Below are positions 24,469 through 39,400 of a stretch of 64,000 nt of DNA, one piece after another. The notes beneath the pieces are model-generated. The model saw nothing but the letters and a program-made list of their open reading frames with translations, was not told the DNA's origin and searched no databases. Numbering within the stretch: position 1 is the first letter of the stretch; the number at the start of each line of letters is the position of its first letter. The position numbers and the translations under genes were made by a program. Origin of the DNA: Pelecanus crispus. Taxonomy: Eukaryota > Chordata > Aves > Pelecaniformes > Pelecanidae. The stretch lies in contig NC_134643.1 in NCBI RefSeq assembly GCF_030463565.1, positions 214,696,583 through 214,760,582 on the forward strand, in the 5' to 3' direction.

Positions 24469-27400
24469 GTACCGGGGGGGGGCCCGCTGTGAGGCGGGGG
24501 GAGCTGAGCGGGCCGCGGGAGGCGGTGAGGTGGAGACTGGTGCGGGGCGGTGGGGCAGGGGCGCGGGGCGCGGTGGCGTGAGGAGGAGCGGGCGGTGGGG
24601 CAGCGGCGGGGCGGGGGGCTGAGGCGGTGGGGCGGGCGCTGGGGGGCACCCGGGGGTGCGGATGGGGCCCGCCGGGGGGGCGAGCGCCCGGGGGTGCGGG
24701 GTGGGGGGCAGCGGCGCGGGGCAGGGGGGATGTGGGTGCAGAGGGGTGCAGAGGGGTGCCCGCTCCCGCACCCCCATCGCCCCCCGGGGCGGCTGCCGCT
24801 CGCCCTTGCCCGAGGCTGCTCCCCCCGCCCCGAGGGCCTGGGGGGGCCCCGGGCCTCCCCGCCGGCGTGGGGGGAGCGCCCCGGGGCCCGGCGGCCCTCG
24901 GGAAGTTTATCCGCGTAGCTCACGGGCAGAATTCATCACCGCGATCTCCCTCAAGCCTTTGTGCGGGGGCATCCGAAATGGGAGCTTGAAAAAATTTTTT
25001 AAAAAGCACCAAAAAAGCCCTCCCCCCCCACCCCCCCCCCCAATCCGCTAAACCCCCTCCCTGCGGCTCTCGGCAGCTCCCTTGCGCGGACCCCCGGTGC
25101 TGCGGGAGGGGCGATCGCTTTGCCACCCCCTCGGGACATCGGCTGAGCGGGGAGCGGGAGCGGGGGTGCTTTTTGTTCGTCCACTGCAAATGAATTAAAA
25201 TTGCTGAGCTCTGCAAACGCGCCGGGTCCGAGCGCCCGCGATGAGCGCGGTGCCGTTTTTGGTTTTATTTTAATTCGCTATCTCCCACTGCACTTCTGCG
25301 CCAGGTCGGTTCTTGCAAATGCTAAGAAAGCCTGTAAGTCAGCGAGCTCAAATATTTGCGCTCTTTGTCCAAAAACTGTTTTTCTTCCTCTGTGGGTCAG
25401 GCCAAGTGCCAATCAAAGTTGTTTTTCAAGCCTCTCTTCCCTGCAGTAGGACTGCTTTTTCTTTCTTCTTTTTTTTTTTTTTTTTTTTTAAGGGTTTGGT
25501 TTTTGGAAAGGAGGTGTGTATTTAGGGGAGGGGGGAGGAGAAACGTTAAAAATCGGTCAGAGAGAGAAGCAGATCTTAAAAATCGTGTTTCTCGAATATT
25601 TTAATGGAAACAAAATCTTATTAAATGTGCATGCTTGGTATGTGCAGTTATTTTTTCCATAAACTCTTGGATCATATTACAGTTGATACTTGGTGCTCAG
25701 CTCTTAGCTCAGCTTGCGAGAAATGTAATGGATCAGAAGAAGCACACATCAGCAGAGTCTGATTCTTAACCATTTCGTTGCAGGATCGAATCCCTTCTTG
25801 GCATTAACTTGTTGCTGTTACTGCGTTAAGAAAAACAAGTACTTAAAAGAGAGATTTTCTGCGGGGTTAAAGCCTGAAACAGCTTCAGACTTGACATACG
25901 TCTAAAGACATACAAATTAACCGGTGCCAAATATGTCTGTGGAGAAAGCAGGGAGGGAGCTTGCTTTGTTCTGCCAAATAATCAAAATGTTTTGTTGACA
26001 AATAAAGTGGTGCTTGGCAGCACTTGTAGATCTAAAATTAAATTTAAATTATGGAATTTTTTTGAAGCCGTAGTCTCATCCTGCTGGTTAGGACTTTTTT
26101 TGTATACCTCTTTAATATCGGGGAGGGGGCGGACAGGACTAGATGTTACTTTTCTGGTAACAGGAAACTTGCCAGATTAATTTTATTTTTTTTTTTTAAA
26201 GTAATTTAGGGAGGATGATGGGGAAACATAGGTACTTGGTTGGGTCTGTTGAGGAAGGCAGCTTGGCACTGTCCTGCTTTGTCTGTGGTCATTTCAACTA
26301 CTTTCGTTGCAAAACTGGGGAAAGAAAAAAGAAACTGAGCAACAGCCTGTGAAACCCTCTTGAAATGTAGGTGTTTTCTGCTTGCAGTGGTTGTACCAGG
26401 ACATCATTGCATCTGTGTCTGAGGCTGGACAATAAATATAGAAGTACAAAGCTTCTGACTACATCTGTAATTATTTAAAAGTTGATGTAATAAAAATCAC
26501 TGTAAATTTTAACCTTTTGCACTTCTTTGGTAAGCATGCAAGTAGAAAACAGGAAAAAAAAAAAAAAGGCTTGGTGGAAGTGAGATGCAAATTCAACCTG
26601 AGTCTCAGAGTAATAATCTTCAGATAAGTGCTGCCTCATCTGTTCTTTTGATGGTAGTGTTCTTTTTTTTTTTTTTTAATGCTCATGTGATAATATACTG
26701 GAAGAATGATTGGCCTTAAAACATGTTGAATCTCTTCTGCCCTCCTCAGTCTTAAATCTTTATTTGAAGCCACTTGAACGCTCGCAGTTTAGGTAATGGT
26801 GTTGTCAAAATTATAAGGGGCAAAGCAAGCTTTCTGCTCAGTGGCATATAATGAAATTTGAAATAGTCTGGCAGGTTTTGGATTCTCATGGGTGAAGGTA
26901 AGTTTCTCTTTCAGCAGGGAAACAGGAAAAGCTAGATGGCAGTGCTTTAGGTTTTAGCTAATTTCAAATTAATCAAAGTTATGACTTATTATGACAAGCT
27001 CTATTAGGGTAACGCTAGAAGCTTGCTAAGGACCCATGGGTTAAATTTGCCTATGAGGAAGGTTTTTCATATTAAAAAGATACAATTTCCGGTTGGGTTT
27101 ATTGTTACGGGACACTTTAAATAACCAGATCTACTTGCAGAACAATTGCTGCTAATCAGAAGGGCCTAGACAGTCATAGATATGACAGCTAGGTCATTAT
27201 TTGATTTAGGAAAAAAAAAAAAAAGACAACCAGTGATTAGGTGATGCTGGTTTGGATTTGGCGGGTGAGCTTGTTGAACGGGCAACCGAGGCTAATGCTT
27301 TGACTCAGCTTAAAGTAAGTGGAAGAATGAGCAAAACAAGATGAGTACCTCCAGGTCGTGGGATTGATGGGCAGACCTTGTAACAAAACTGTGGCATATC

Positions 27401-30400
27401 AGTGTGGAAAAGTGCTTATAATGGCCTACGAGTGCTGTAGCCAAGGCTTGTCTAGAGGTGGCTGAGAGCTGCTGCCGTTGCAGTCGCCAGAACAGCCTCC
27501 AGCTCTCACCTTTGAAAATCCCACATGTGGGGGAGTCCCTGGGCGGGGGAGCTCCGGGGTATAAATCTGGAGGGGATCTGGAGCCTGATGGAAACCCAAG
27601 GTTCTCCTGCCTAAACAAGATCAATAGCCCAAGCAAGCAAGAAAAGAATATATGCGAAAGGCTCAGTATTTCTTTGGACAAATAAATGCTTCAGGAAGGC
27701 TTTTAGGCATAAGCAAAAAGTCTTCAGGGGATGGAAAAATCCCAATAGGTCAGGAAATGTAGGAACAGGGGGCGTTTGCCAGCTGTTCAAGCTTAGTTGC
27801 AAATTGCAAAGCATGCAAAGTAAAAGGTTCTTTTACATGTACATACAAGTCGGTAGGATAGAAAAAAAAAATGAGTAGAAGCGTGGTTCCAGGATTAAAT
27901 GTTTGTTTTGTGTTAGATTTCAGTGAGGGGGACACAAGGGCAATGGCAAACTGGGTGATGGGGGAGTGGAGTTTGGAAGCATCCATCGCTGTTGGCAAGG
28001 TGGAAGTGAACCCGGCTTAGCTGACCCTCCTGGCTTGAGCCAGTCTCTGTGCTGGAGTCCTGGATAGAGGTATATGAAATCCAGGATCTGTTCCTGTTTT
28101 TCATAGGCCTACCCAATCAGGGTGATCCTGTGAGAGGGAAATAGCCATCAGTATGATGGACATAATTTTCAGTGCTCCTCATCCCCCCATGCCAGTCTCC
28201 TCCTTTATCATGAGTCTCAGTACTATGCAAGTTACTAAAGCAAATTTTGATGGAAAAGCATACAGATACATGAAAAAAATATGTATGACGTGATACCACC
28301 AAAAGTAGGTCACGCTAGACTAATGGAGTTGTCTTGTGTTGAGCAGACATCTGCTAGGACTGTCCTCTTCCGAAAGCTTTGGATGGAGTAAAACTAGACT
28401 TCATTCATTAAACATCTGAAGTAACGTCAAAGGTTGGAGCTCCTTACTGCACTAGCCAGTCAGCTCAAATTAGACTTTGGGATTTACTAACACAAAATGT
28501 TCTAGATACGAAAAAGTTTAAGTGGGTTGAAAAGTATTTGGGCAAATTCCTAACGGGAATATTAAATGAGACCTGTAAATAGGAAAACACAACGCTTTCT
28601 GGTATAGTTTCTGTATGCTTTCCTGGCTGTTACATGTCTGCTATTGCCCCCTGGCAGTGACAGGTTACTGGGCAACAGGGACCTTTGATCTGACACATTT
28701 TGTCTATTTTTCCATTCCTGTTAATCATAGAGGAGTGATTGGGAACTGGGGGGAGTGGGGGTGGTGGTGGGCCACGCTGAAAGAAGTCGCTGCGCTGAGA
28801 GGAGGCTAGCAGTGGGTTTTCAAAGGATCACTTTAGAAACTAATCTGGTTTAACACTGTCCTGAATTGTGATGTGAGTGTGACTGTTTCTAAAAAACGTA
28901 CACATGGCAAAAGTGGTAAATTTTCTTGGTTTGGGGGAAGACTGGAACATTTCATAGAAAGCTGGGAGACCTTGAGCGCTGGCATAGAAGTGGGGTGAAA
29001 TCCAGTGGTATGAAATGTGAGAGTTACAGGCTTGGCTATTTGTTACTCATAGCTTTTAATAAGAGCAGCTCCTTGGAAGGAACAGGGAGAAGGATGTCTG
29101 TGTGCAGGAGGACCGGCAGCTTACTGTCACCCTGCAGGGCAGTGTCGCTGGGGAGGAGCGAAGCCGGGAAGGATGGACCCTAATTAAACAGGAGCAGAGG
29201 TGAGCTGGGTGGGTGCTGGGAGAAATGGAGTACTGATTTTGCGAAAGGAAACTAAGAGAGTTTGCTTTTTTAATCCAGCAGAAATAAAGGCTGAGAGGGG
29301 ATATGATCCGTGTCTATAAATACATCCGATGGTGAGAGCCAGTGAGGAGAAATTAGCTCAAGAGCAGATAGATGTAAAATAGTGTAAATACATTTAAGCT
29401 GGAAAATTAAAGTGTCCAGAGGTGTGAGGTTCTAGAAGAATTTGTTCTAGGTCTGGTGCTGTCAAAAAAAGCACCTACTTTTAAGATGGAAAAATGTGTG
29501 AACATCATTAAATGATGTGGTGCTTACAATAGCACTAGCCTAGACTCAGGGAGCTGAGGTCATAGCCCAAAAAAAAAAAAACCCAACAAAAAAGACACTT
29601 TCATTCACTTTATTGTTCTGTGTGGGTGAGTAAGAAAGTAGCCCAAAAGTGAACCAAAAATAGTCTAATGTCAGGTCTCATAACCCTCTATAAGCTAAAA
29701 TATGTGTCACCGTGAGTCATGAAGGTGCGTGGAGATGCTGTTACCTGTTCTGTAGAAATCAAGAGGCCTTTCAAGGACGTCTTGACTATTTTGAGGAAAG
29801 TCAACCTGGTTAAATCTATTCTGCACACAAGCAAATGAAAGTTGTTATGCCTTTGCTTGGAAAACGCCTCGGGTTTTCCACAATGCAGCATCTTTGTCGT
29901 CGAGTTGCATAGCATGGTTGGCTTTGGAAATCTGATCAACAAACTTGACTGTCACAGAGAATCTTATTTTGTAAAACCAAATGATGTCTTCCATTGTGTG
30001 ACCACTCTTAATAATAGTCTTGTCATGCTGTAGTTGTCTTAATTTACGGTTGCCTAGATGGCTTTAAATCTCTGATGTGTCTCTTTCTAAAGGAGTTCTC
30101 AAAGAGATTTGCAAACTTTAGCATGAAAACCTAGCTCTGTTTTTATCGGCGCTAATTTTAGCAGCTTTCTGTTGTGTAAAACATGGTGTCTGCCTTCAGT
30201 GTTTGTGTCTTCCAGTCCCCTGGAGCACTGCCATGGTGAAAACAGCTCAGGTCACTCCTCCACTAATCCTGCGTGCACGGCTAGGGGAGAAAGATGGGTC
30301 TATGGCGGTCGAAAATGTGAAGCTATAAACCAAGAGCACAAGCCCAACCTTTTAGGGCAGTTAAGATTATCAGCAACAGGCCCCATCATTTCTTCTTACT

Positions 30401-33400
30401 TTTTCTGGAAAGATTTGGTTTTAAAAAAAAACTTAAAGAACAGGATTCTTTCCTGTGAAATAAATGCAGTGAAAATCCAGAGATGACTGTAGTTTCGCTC
30501 CTTCCCCATCCCCACGAGTCTTGCAGTAATTTGTATCTTCCCAGAGTTTGACCCTTTTAAATAATTGTTCTCCCACCTTCCTGTGTAATTATTGGCTTCA
30601 TTGCCTGGAATTGAAGAGTGCTATTGCTCTTTGCACGTGTATGCTGGTCTTGAGGGTGCTTGGTTTCTTCCACTTTTGCCTTAAAATCTAGTGTAAAAAA
30701 ATTTCCGTGCACCTTTCTAGTGTTACATGCTGAAAATGAGAAGGCAGAACTATTAAATTTTCATTACACCTCTAATGAGAGTGGCATGAGTGAAATGAAC
30801 CTCTGTTGAAGGACACTGTTTTGCAATGAAGAGCTGTAAGAGGTGGCCTTGTAGGAACCATGCTCATTTAGAATAGTCACTTTTATTCAAAAAAGCAAAA
30901 GCAAAAAACACATCTTCCCTGAATTACAGGGAGGGAGTGGATGCAAGAAAGGAAAGAAAGCGGGGAGGAGGATTTTCTTCAAAAGAAACTTTGAGGTTTA
31001 GTGTTGGGAGTGGGTTAGCCAAGCGTGGAGGTTGTCCTCTGTTAAGACTTACTGCTGCTGGTAGGAGTGGTGCATTGCATTAGCCAAATCGCAGGCTGTG
31101 GTTTGGAGATGTGGACTCTGTGAGCATTTGCTTTAAATTTATGCATATTACTTAATTAGTGCTTCAAATTTCACATCTCTTTAAATGGCGGTGTTTTGAA
31201 ATCTGAAAAAAAAATAATATGGTTCGTTAAGCATCCTTGGTTTTTCCTCTCTCCCACATTGGTGAGGGAGCTGTTAACACTCGTTTGGTTCTTTATTTGA
31301 ACCTTTTTTCCTGGCTAGGGAGATTTGAGCGAGAGAAGATAGTGGTATAATTCTCCTCGTCTTTGTGTAGCCAGGGGAGTTGGTCTGGAGATTTTATTAT
31401 CGGGTTTCCATTTCCAGGGCTGGAGAATAAGAAGGGATCACAAGCATGGTTTCCTTGTCCAGGCTGAATATTGACTTTTGTCTAAGTGGGTCAGGATAGA
31501 CTGGGGGGAAAACGGGCATTTTCAGTAGAAAAGACATTTGAATTGTCAGGAGGGAGACCTCGGTTAATGAGAAATTGCACATCATCAGCTTTGGAAAAAC
31601 CTGTATGGAAATAATTTATGCTGTTTAATTTCTCTGTTCTTTGCAGGTGTTCCTGTTTGTATGCAGAGGTCCTTCCCATTGTTGTCTCTGCAACCCAGCC
31701 TGGTAGTCTGTGCACTTTAAGTAGAAGCTATAGGGAGCATAATGCAGATGACTCAAATATCTTGTGAAATTCCATTACAGGGAGGTAGGGGTATTCTCTG
31801 CAAACAATTTTTTTTCTGACGGTTTATCTAGCAGTCAGTCCATTGAATGCGTTAGGGATAGTTCAAGAAATTTTACGGGGTTCTCGGTATGCCACCCTGG
31901 GCAAACTACTAGTGTTACTGATAATAGGGGAGGCTATGATCAAGGGGTATTAATTTTAAATGTCTCTCTTAACCACTAGTTTCAGATTTTTATTACAGGA
32001 TGCTTCTTGCCTATCAGACATTGGATAACTATCAGTTGGGGCAAAATACCAGTGTAGATGATAGTTAATATTGCATGTTTAGGAAGCTGAGAAACTAACT
32101 ATTTTGTTCTTGGTGTAGACCGTATCAACCATTGATTTATTCAAATATCTTCATTCTCACATCTTATTTAAATTGAAAGTAAGATGTTTTGAAGCACAGG
32201 CTTTTTTCTTCTAGGGCATAGTGCTTTTGACAATCGGGGACTTAAGTTAGGGAGGGGCTGAACAGGGTATAAGTAATGGTGTGCAGGGTAAGAGGTGGAA
32301 GTCAGTGCTCTTAATCTACAAAGGCATTTTAATTTTTTCCTGAATGTCACTGGTTACCCAAATTAGAGTAAGAGAAATAAACAGATACAACCTCCTGATT
32401 AAACACCAATTTTTTTTTCTTGTTAATGACTCACCCATATTTCTCTCAAGGTAAGCATCTTGTTTTGTTAGACAGGCAACGGATTTCTAATGGATTCTGA
32501 GCTCAGCAGCCAACCTAGTGAACTTGGTAACAGTGTGGGGCTACCTGCAGTCCCCTTCCTCAGGGGATCAGGTGGGAAAAAATAATAGTGGAGACTAATA
32601 CGGAGTATTCCTGGCTTCGTGTGCTGTGAGTAGGCTGGAGCTGAAGGGATAAGCCTGCATCACGCAAGAAGTAACTTCCTCGAAGACTTGCTCTGTATTG
32701 TGTGGTCAGTGTGTGGACTACCCTTTGGGTTGTGGTTTAAGTCTTCTAACATGTATGAAAGCCAGGAGAAACTGCATTCTTGAGAATTATGTGGAGCCAT
32801 AGGTCTCTATTATCTCTTCAAGCGCAGAAGACATTTGGGAGAAGAGTAAAAGGTGACTTTAAAATCAGGTTTTCATCTATTCAGAATGAGCAATAAACTC
32901 ATAAATACAACCAGTAGGTCTCAATTGCTGCACTTCAGAATCAAAATGCAGAATTGTGTATCTGTTTTAAAGTGTATTAAATTTGAACTTAGTTTTGACA
33001 TGAAACTAGAGAGAATTGTACATTCTTTTAGAGTCAATTGATACTTTAAAAGGATCAATTAAATTATTGCTTAGAGAAGATGACCCCTCACTTAACGTTT
33101 TTACACAAAAATGAGCATTGAATGTGACTTGTAGGTTACTTGGGAATTAGGAATTTGTGCTTCTGAGCAATTCCACACAACCTAAGTAAAACAGAGTTAC
33201 GTTGATGATGGCAAATAAGTACTAGCTGTCTTGGTGTAAGCCATTCTTAGAGCAGTACAGAGCTGCTTACTCAAAGTCATCTTTTATCTTTCTCTGGGCT
33301 GTTTATTACTGCCTTCGATTTGCCCTGGCTGATACCAACAAAACAATTGAAAGCCAGCATATGTTCTCTCCTCTGTATGAATTGTGCAGTTAAAAACTAT

Positions 33401-36400
33401 TTAATAAGACAGTATCTTAAGAGCGTTGAACCTAATTTAATAGCACGTGCTTGTAAATATGTTTAATATCTCCTGCTTTCGCATGTGGTGAAGGGAATAT
33501 AGTTACATTATTGGCTAAATGTATCTGGAGGGGTTTTGGCCATATGGTTCTAAATCTGTTTTAATGTAATTATCCCTATTAACTGAAAAAATAAAAAATA
33601 TTCCCTCTGAGTTGATTGACATTCTTCTCAGTAAAGCACCCTCGTTGCTGATTAGAGGTGTGGAAATAGTAATTTGTTCTAGCATTTAGAAATTTGATTA
33701 GACCTCTAATGAAATGGAGCGCCTACATGCTGTCTAAATATTCTACCTGACACCAGTTGGATCTCATCCAGCATGGAAGAACTCTTGAAATGTTGCTTTA
33801 CTACAATATGCTTTGTGTCTTGAAATTGACTGTGCTGCCTGCATGCAAATACCCACTGGCTGTTCAGCGGGCAGAGTGAACCTTGACCCTCCCTGGAAAT
33901 CAGCATCAGGATTTGATTATTCCACTGAGCACTCATTGCCTTACTGCAATAACTAGCTTAGAGTTAGAAGATGAAGGCAACCATTTATGTGGAAGCACCC
34001 ATACCACTCACTCTGTAAGCTGGACTTCAGAGTGGCTGTGCACATATGTTGTACGTAGTATGAAGTGTGTATGAGGTAGAAGCATGCTGTTAAAGCTCAC
34101 AAGTTGTCACTGTTCTTATGTAGCAATAAGTAACAACACACTATAAATTCAAATTTAAAGCATCACATTTCTCTCCCTGTTATGAGCTGGCTTGTTCTGT
34201 TTCCTCCAAAGGCTGTTTGAAACACCCATTGGGTGCCATGGCAGCTGTTCTAGCACCTGTATTTTAAGTCCTCTTAAACTCCGTTGCAGCAGTTTTCACT
34301 CAAGAGCACTACTGCCGGAAACCTCTAGATGAGGACTCTTCGTTAGCATCCTGCGGTGGAAACTTCCAGTCCCTAGTGGGAGGAAACACATTAAAACAAT
34401 GCTTCAGGTGCATGATACCCGCTGGTCAACAGTTCATTTTGACTGGTTAGCTTCTTCCTCTGAAATACAGAAGATACGCTCTAATGCATCTGAACTAGAA
34501 TGAGGTACAGCCTTTTGACTTCTTCCTTGGTGGTTTTTTTAATTCTGTTCCTCCACCATGTTTAAGATTTTTATGTTTTGCAATCTCCACATTTCAACAA
34601 ATACAGTGAAAGTGTTGAACCACAACAACTCCCAACTAATTTATGCTGTATGAATGCTTCAGGAGACTGAAACACGGAGAATTTTTTTCATCTTCTGTTC
34701 CTTCTAGAAAACCCAAACAAACTGTTCAATTGCATTAATAGTTTAAGTTTTGCATTACTGGGGGAAGATTGGATGGGGCGGTAACATCAGGGATCATGCA
34801 GGTAGAACTTGCTTTGAGATAAGTGACTTTTATTCCATCGTTTCAAAACTCGCTGTCTCGCTTCGACGCCAGTGCTTCACAAGTAGTGAGAAGAAAAGGT
34901 GTGTTAGTTGAAAAGGTCAACTGTAGCATAATTAAAGGCTGCAGGAGCCTGCAGCCAGTGCCGTAGTTCTTCAGGGGAGACGGAGCTTGGTGCTTCTTAC
35001 ACCTGAGCACAGGACGAGTGGAAAGAGAGCGGTCTGCGCCAAGGGAGGGTATGCTGGAGCCGTGTTTCACACACAGCTTAGAAAAGCAGAATGGGAATGG
35101 AGGGAGAAGGAAGGTCTCCCTCCATGCCCCTGCTCTTCAGGTCACTTGCGCAAAAGGTATTAGATAAAGCTGTAGTTACTTGACCTATTTATCCAACAGA
35201 AACTTGCAGTACAAGCAAAAGCAGTTTGACTCTCCAGCGCTGTTGCTGTTTTGTATAGGACACTCCTTTGGGTTAAGCTGTGCCTCATGAATACTCAGAG
35301 GCAGCATCCAGCCATCCAACATGAGTAATTTGTCTTGTTTGAGAAGCTAGGTCTATGGCGTCGGTTCTTGTTTCCCAGAAAAAGCTGGAATACCCATTGC
35401 CTGGTCTCACTTCTGTCCATACAGGGCTAAGCTGCATGCAGATAAAGGCTGTGAATGTGTCTCTAAGGAGCTGGGCTTACTCCGATGCAAAGGTCTGAGT
35501 CTGGGTTTGCTGACTTCATGCAGAAAAAGGGCAAGCAGACTGGAATGCAATGGAGGGTCTCATTAAGCAATGCATGTTAATCACTCTTCCGAAGCTACAG
35601 AAGATGTTATTCAGGCAGGGTATAAAATAAATAGCTTTATTATTTCTGTAGTAGTTGCTGGTGGTTTTTTGTACAGTCATTAAGTCACTAAAATGTAGCC
35701 AAAAGTCGTCTTAGTAAAAGCATAGGCAGTAATCTGAGGAGACAGTAGCACTCCGAGTTTGGAGGTAAATCTGAAGTTGTGCTAATCTGCTGGCCTGGAT
35801 GGCAGAGGAGAGCAGGAATAGCTGATCCGACTCTGGATGTGTCTCTGTAGTTACACGCAATAAATCTTCTGTAACAGTTACGAGTCTTAATTTTTGAAAA
35901 TCAGCATCTCTTGTAAGCTCTGTCAGGAAAATACATTTGTACCGTAGGTCTTTGCTGCCACCAGCTCAGCCAGCTCAGTGAGTGTGTTTTGGAGCTTGTA
36001 TCTCAGTAATGACTCACTTTGACATAGCTTAAGATGCAAAATGTTCTTTAAAAAAAAAAAAAAAGAAGAAAGGGGAAGAAACTGCCTGACTGTGAGTATT
36101 GTTATGGTTGTTCCAGCACGTCGTTGGCTTTTGGATGTGCTACTGATACGAAGCCTTTCCTCTGTCGGTCTCTTGCCCGAACCTCTCCCAGCCTAATCAA
36201 ACATAAAACAGTTAGCATGTCAGCTCCTTGCTCATTGTAAAACACTCTCCAGCCTTTGCAAACAAGACTCCTTGGAGAAATAATTTGCCCTAATTGGAGA
36301 CTATTTTAGGATTTCCTATCAGGTGAAGAATCAAAAGGGCTCACCTGTGGTTTTCCATCTGTGGCCCTAGCACCCATAAGATTTCTCTGGACTTCTTTCA

Positions 36401-39400
36401 AGGAGACTGTGTAAAAAAAAAAACTTATTTCAGCAAACTGATATGTGTGGTGTAGATAACCACCTCCTGAAAAATGCTTACGAGTCAACTAATCAAAAAA
36501 TGCTTAAACTCCTGGCTTAGACAGCAAGGCGCTTGCTCTTGGAAATTGTACCTTTAGGCTAGAGGTAAATCGCGTTAGTCAGGGAGATTTTATTTTTTGT
36601 CTGGCACGTTCTTTCTGTTTGAGTCATCGACCAAAGAAAGATGGCAAAAAAAGGTACTTCTCTTAAAGCAGGACATTGCTTCTCTTAGATGTCCAGAGGG
36701 ACTATTCCCTGTCCAGGCAGAGCTGTGAGAACAGCATCAGCGTTCCTTACGTTATCTGAACTGTAACGAAGATGCTCAGTAGTCATCAATTGTACATGAG
36801 CATTCATCTGAGAAACTTGTGCCAAGGGGGCTCCTCCTTTTTTTAAAAGCTTTTCAATGCATTAACTTTTAAAATTTTAAGGAACGTCGGCCACAAGTTC
36901 TGTTTGCTGTAAACTAGAAACTTTATGTCAGCCTCATGTTTTAATATTTTTATGTTGGCTTGAATTTTAATGAGAACAGCTTAGCTAAAGTTCTTCATGG
37001 TGAGGTAGCATGGCCAATGTCTGCTTATATTCTTCCAGGTAGATACCATCAATCCAAACCAACATCATCTGCCCATCAAGTGAGTAGGGAGGTTACATAT
37101 TTATATTGTCTTCATGTTTTAGCTCTTCAGGGTTTTTTTTCTTAACCTTTTTCAGATCTAAATTGATGTTACTTCTGATGAGGTGCATTCAGAAAAGGGG
37201 AAAAAAACCCCCATTTTCTTCCTAAAAACAGTGTTAGTAAATAATTGAAGCATAATGTACTCAAGATTATGAAGTAAATGATAGGATACCACCTGTGTTG
37301 AACAGACAGTGTAGGAACATGCTCACCCAGGAACTAAGGAGCTCCATAGTGTGGGCTGCATCTTTTAGACTGGATTAGCACAATGCTTGTTTCTACAACA
37401 GTCCGGTTTAGTTGAAATATCTCTTTGTTTGGGTGATGCCAATTCCTATCTATATTAGAAAATATATTTCATTTTTTAATAGCATTTATAGAATAAATAG
37501 TATTCTTGAACCGATCTGCTGCAGATATATAATATAACAGCATTAGAGCAGGAATAGTGGGTCAGATCGAAACTCAGTGTCTTGTCTCTGACAGTGGCCA
37601 AGGGAAGGTATCTAAGCAAGAGGACACAAAATTGAGCAAGTTCATTGTGACACTCCCTCAGCACTGTCTCCCAGTCTCCAGGTATTTGCAACTCGAAAAC
37701 TTCCTGAGCTGGAGGTGTTTTCTCCATATTTAATAACCATGCTTGCATTTCTCTTCCATGAGCTCAAACAATTCACTTTTAAACACATGCCAACTTCAGG
37801 TGTCCGCAGCATCTTACGGCTAGGATTTACACAGCTTAGTTGCACATTGTGGAAAAGGTTAAGAACCTCTGCTGGAGCTTGTCACCTGCTGGTTAGTTCC
37901 TAAGCCTTTTATTTGAGGTGGTAAAAGCACACTATGCATGGACTGTGACAGCCAGGAGGCAGTCAATTAAAATATCTTGACATGCTTGTGACAGCAAGCT
38001 CAGCAGTTCAGAGTAGCTTTCCAGGACTCAAGCTACTGTGTTTCACAATCCTATGTGAAAAAGATGGCAGAAAGCTAGCTGGCGGGGGGGGGGGGGGGGG
38101 GGGCTCCAGTACTGAGCTGAGCACGTTTCCCTCTTTTATCTGGGTGAGAGGATTTGATTTTCTGAATTTTGGCAAGTTACTTCTATGACTTTTAAGATTG
38201 TTCCTGCACACATTTAAAATAACTGCTATGATCATTTCGTATGTAAAACGTGTGGGAAACGCAGTTTGAAAACCCATGCTTCTGCCATCTGCTTGACTTT
38301 CCCATGTCTCGGAATAGAATTTGCTTTTATATAGTACCTGGTAAGTGAAAGGTGCTTGGGAGCATGTTTCTGTGGCAGCGTATTCTGGGACACTGTTTAC
38401 TTGCTCAGTAGTAGTTTTTATCGAGCTGAAAACACTAGAAGGACACAGACTTATCAAGAGGGAGTGTCGGCAGGGACACGTGGTGAGTTTATTTCTGGAG
38501 TGTGGGGCTTCTATGGTTTTACCTTCTCCTTGAGATGCAGCGAAGAAGTGCCTGTGATACGCTCCAGGTAACGAAATGCTCCTGTGCAGTGGGTGCACTG
38601 CTCTTCTGCTAAAATTCAAACTTTCCACTTAAACATCCTGGTTCGATGGTTCTCACCAGTTGGCTGGAGCGGGGAGCAGGCAGAGCACATCGCTTCCTGC
38701 ATTTTAAGAGAACAGCTTCAAGAATGGTTGGACTGGATGATCTTAAAGGTCTTTTCCAACCTAGATGATTCTATGATTCTATGATTCTAAGAAGCGAGAG
38801 CTGTAACCAGGCAGTGGCATTGCGTGGTGAAATATTTGGTGAAAAGTGGTGGAAGTGCCTGGGAAGCAGGACTGTATGGTCTGAGGTCTCATAGCTAGAG
38901 GTAGAACAGTTTGTCACGTTGGAAAGATCCTCAGCCTTTGCCTTGCGCTAGACTCTCTGGTGGATTTCCACACTTTGCTAATAAAGATTTTTCAGTGTTT
39001 GGTAGTTAGTAAACATGTAGTGTTTGACAATAGTCACGGACATTGCTTGACTAACACCTTAGCCAGCAAAATACCTTCTGTGGCCAGGACACCAGTGCAG
39101 CCTTGCTGCTTCTGGTAGCCTATCGTGCACGTAGTTGGAGCTGGGAAGGAAACAATTATAACGAGCTGGTGCAGAGGTCAGAGCCCAGCTTCCTCCCCTG
39201 CAACTGCGGGGGGATTGAGATGCTAATCAGAGGAGGATATTGTTATTATTTTTTCTATTAAAGTGCAAAAGTAGGACTCTATACTTGCTGTGAGCAGATC
39301 TCTTTATGATACTATTCAGTCTGAACTGTCTAGCTTCCATCATTTCAGCTGAAAACTCAGCAGTGGCTGAATTAACGTTTGTCTGGTTTCTCAAGCAGGT

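Larger units (their letters stand above)
23450..25260 (+). promoter_or_regulatory. SESN3: CpG-island promoter of SESN3
   Basis: An abrupt island of GC-rich, CpG-dense sequence in otherwise AT-rich DNA, covering the region just upstream of coding exon 1, exon 1 itself and the start of intron 1. No TATA box is seen near the expected start. GC boxes (Sp1/KLF-type GGGCGG or CCGCCC) occur at 23643-23648, 23923-23932, 24047-24055, 24069-24077, 24081-24090 and 24182-24192. With the CCAAT boxes they suggest a dispersed start at about 24200-24330. The exact start cannot be read from sequence. Long open frames on both strands here are composition artefacts. Confidence 0.9.

Noticed and set aside
23436-24923. 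495-codon minus-strand ORF and several other long ORFs over the CpG island
   Set aside because: They are Pro/Arg/Ala/Gly-rich in every frame because stop codons are rare in CpG-dense DNA. They overlap the promoter and SESN3 exon 1 antisense and show no domain.
38008-38628. 206-codon minus-strand ORF in intron 1
   Set aside because: It crosses the G20 run (poly-Pro), has no domain and lies antisense within the intron.
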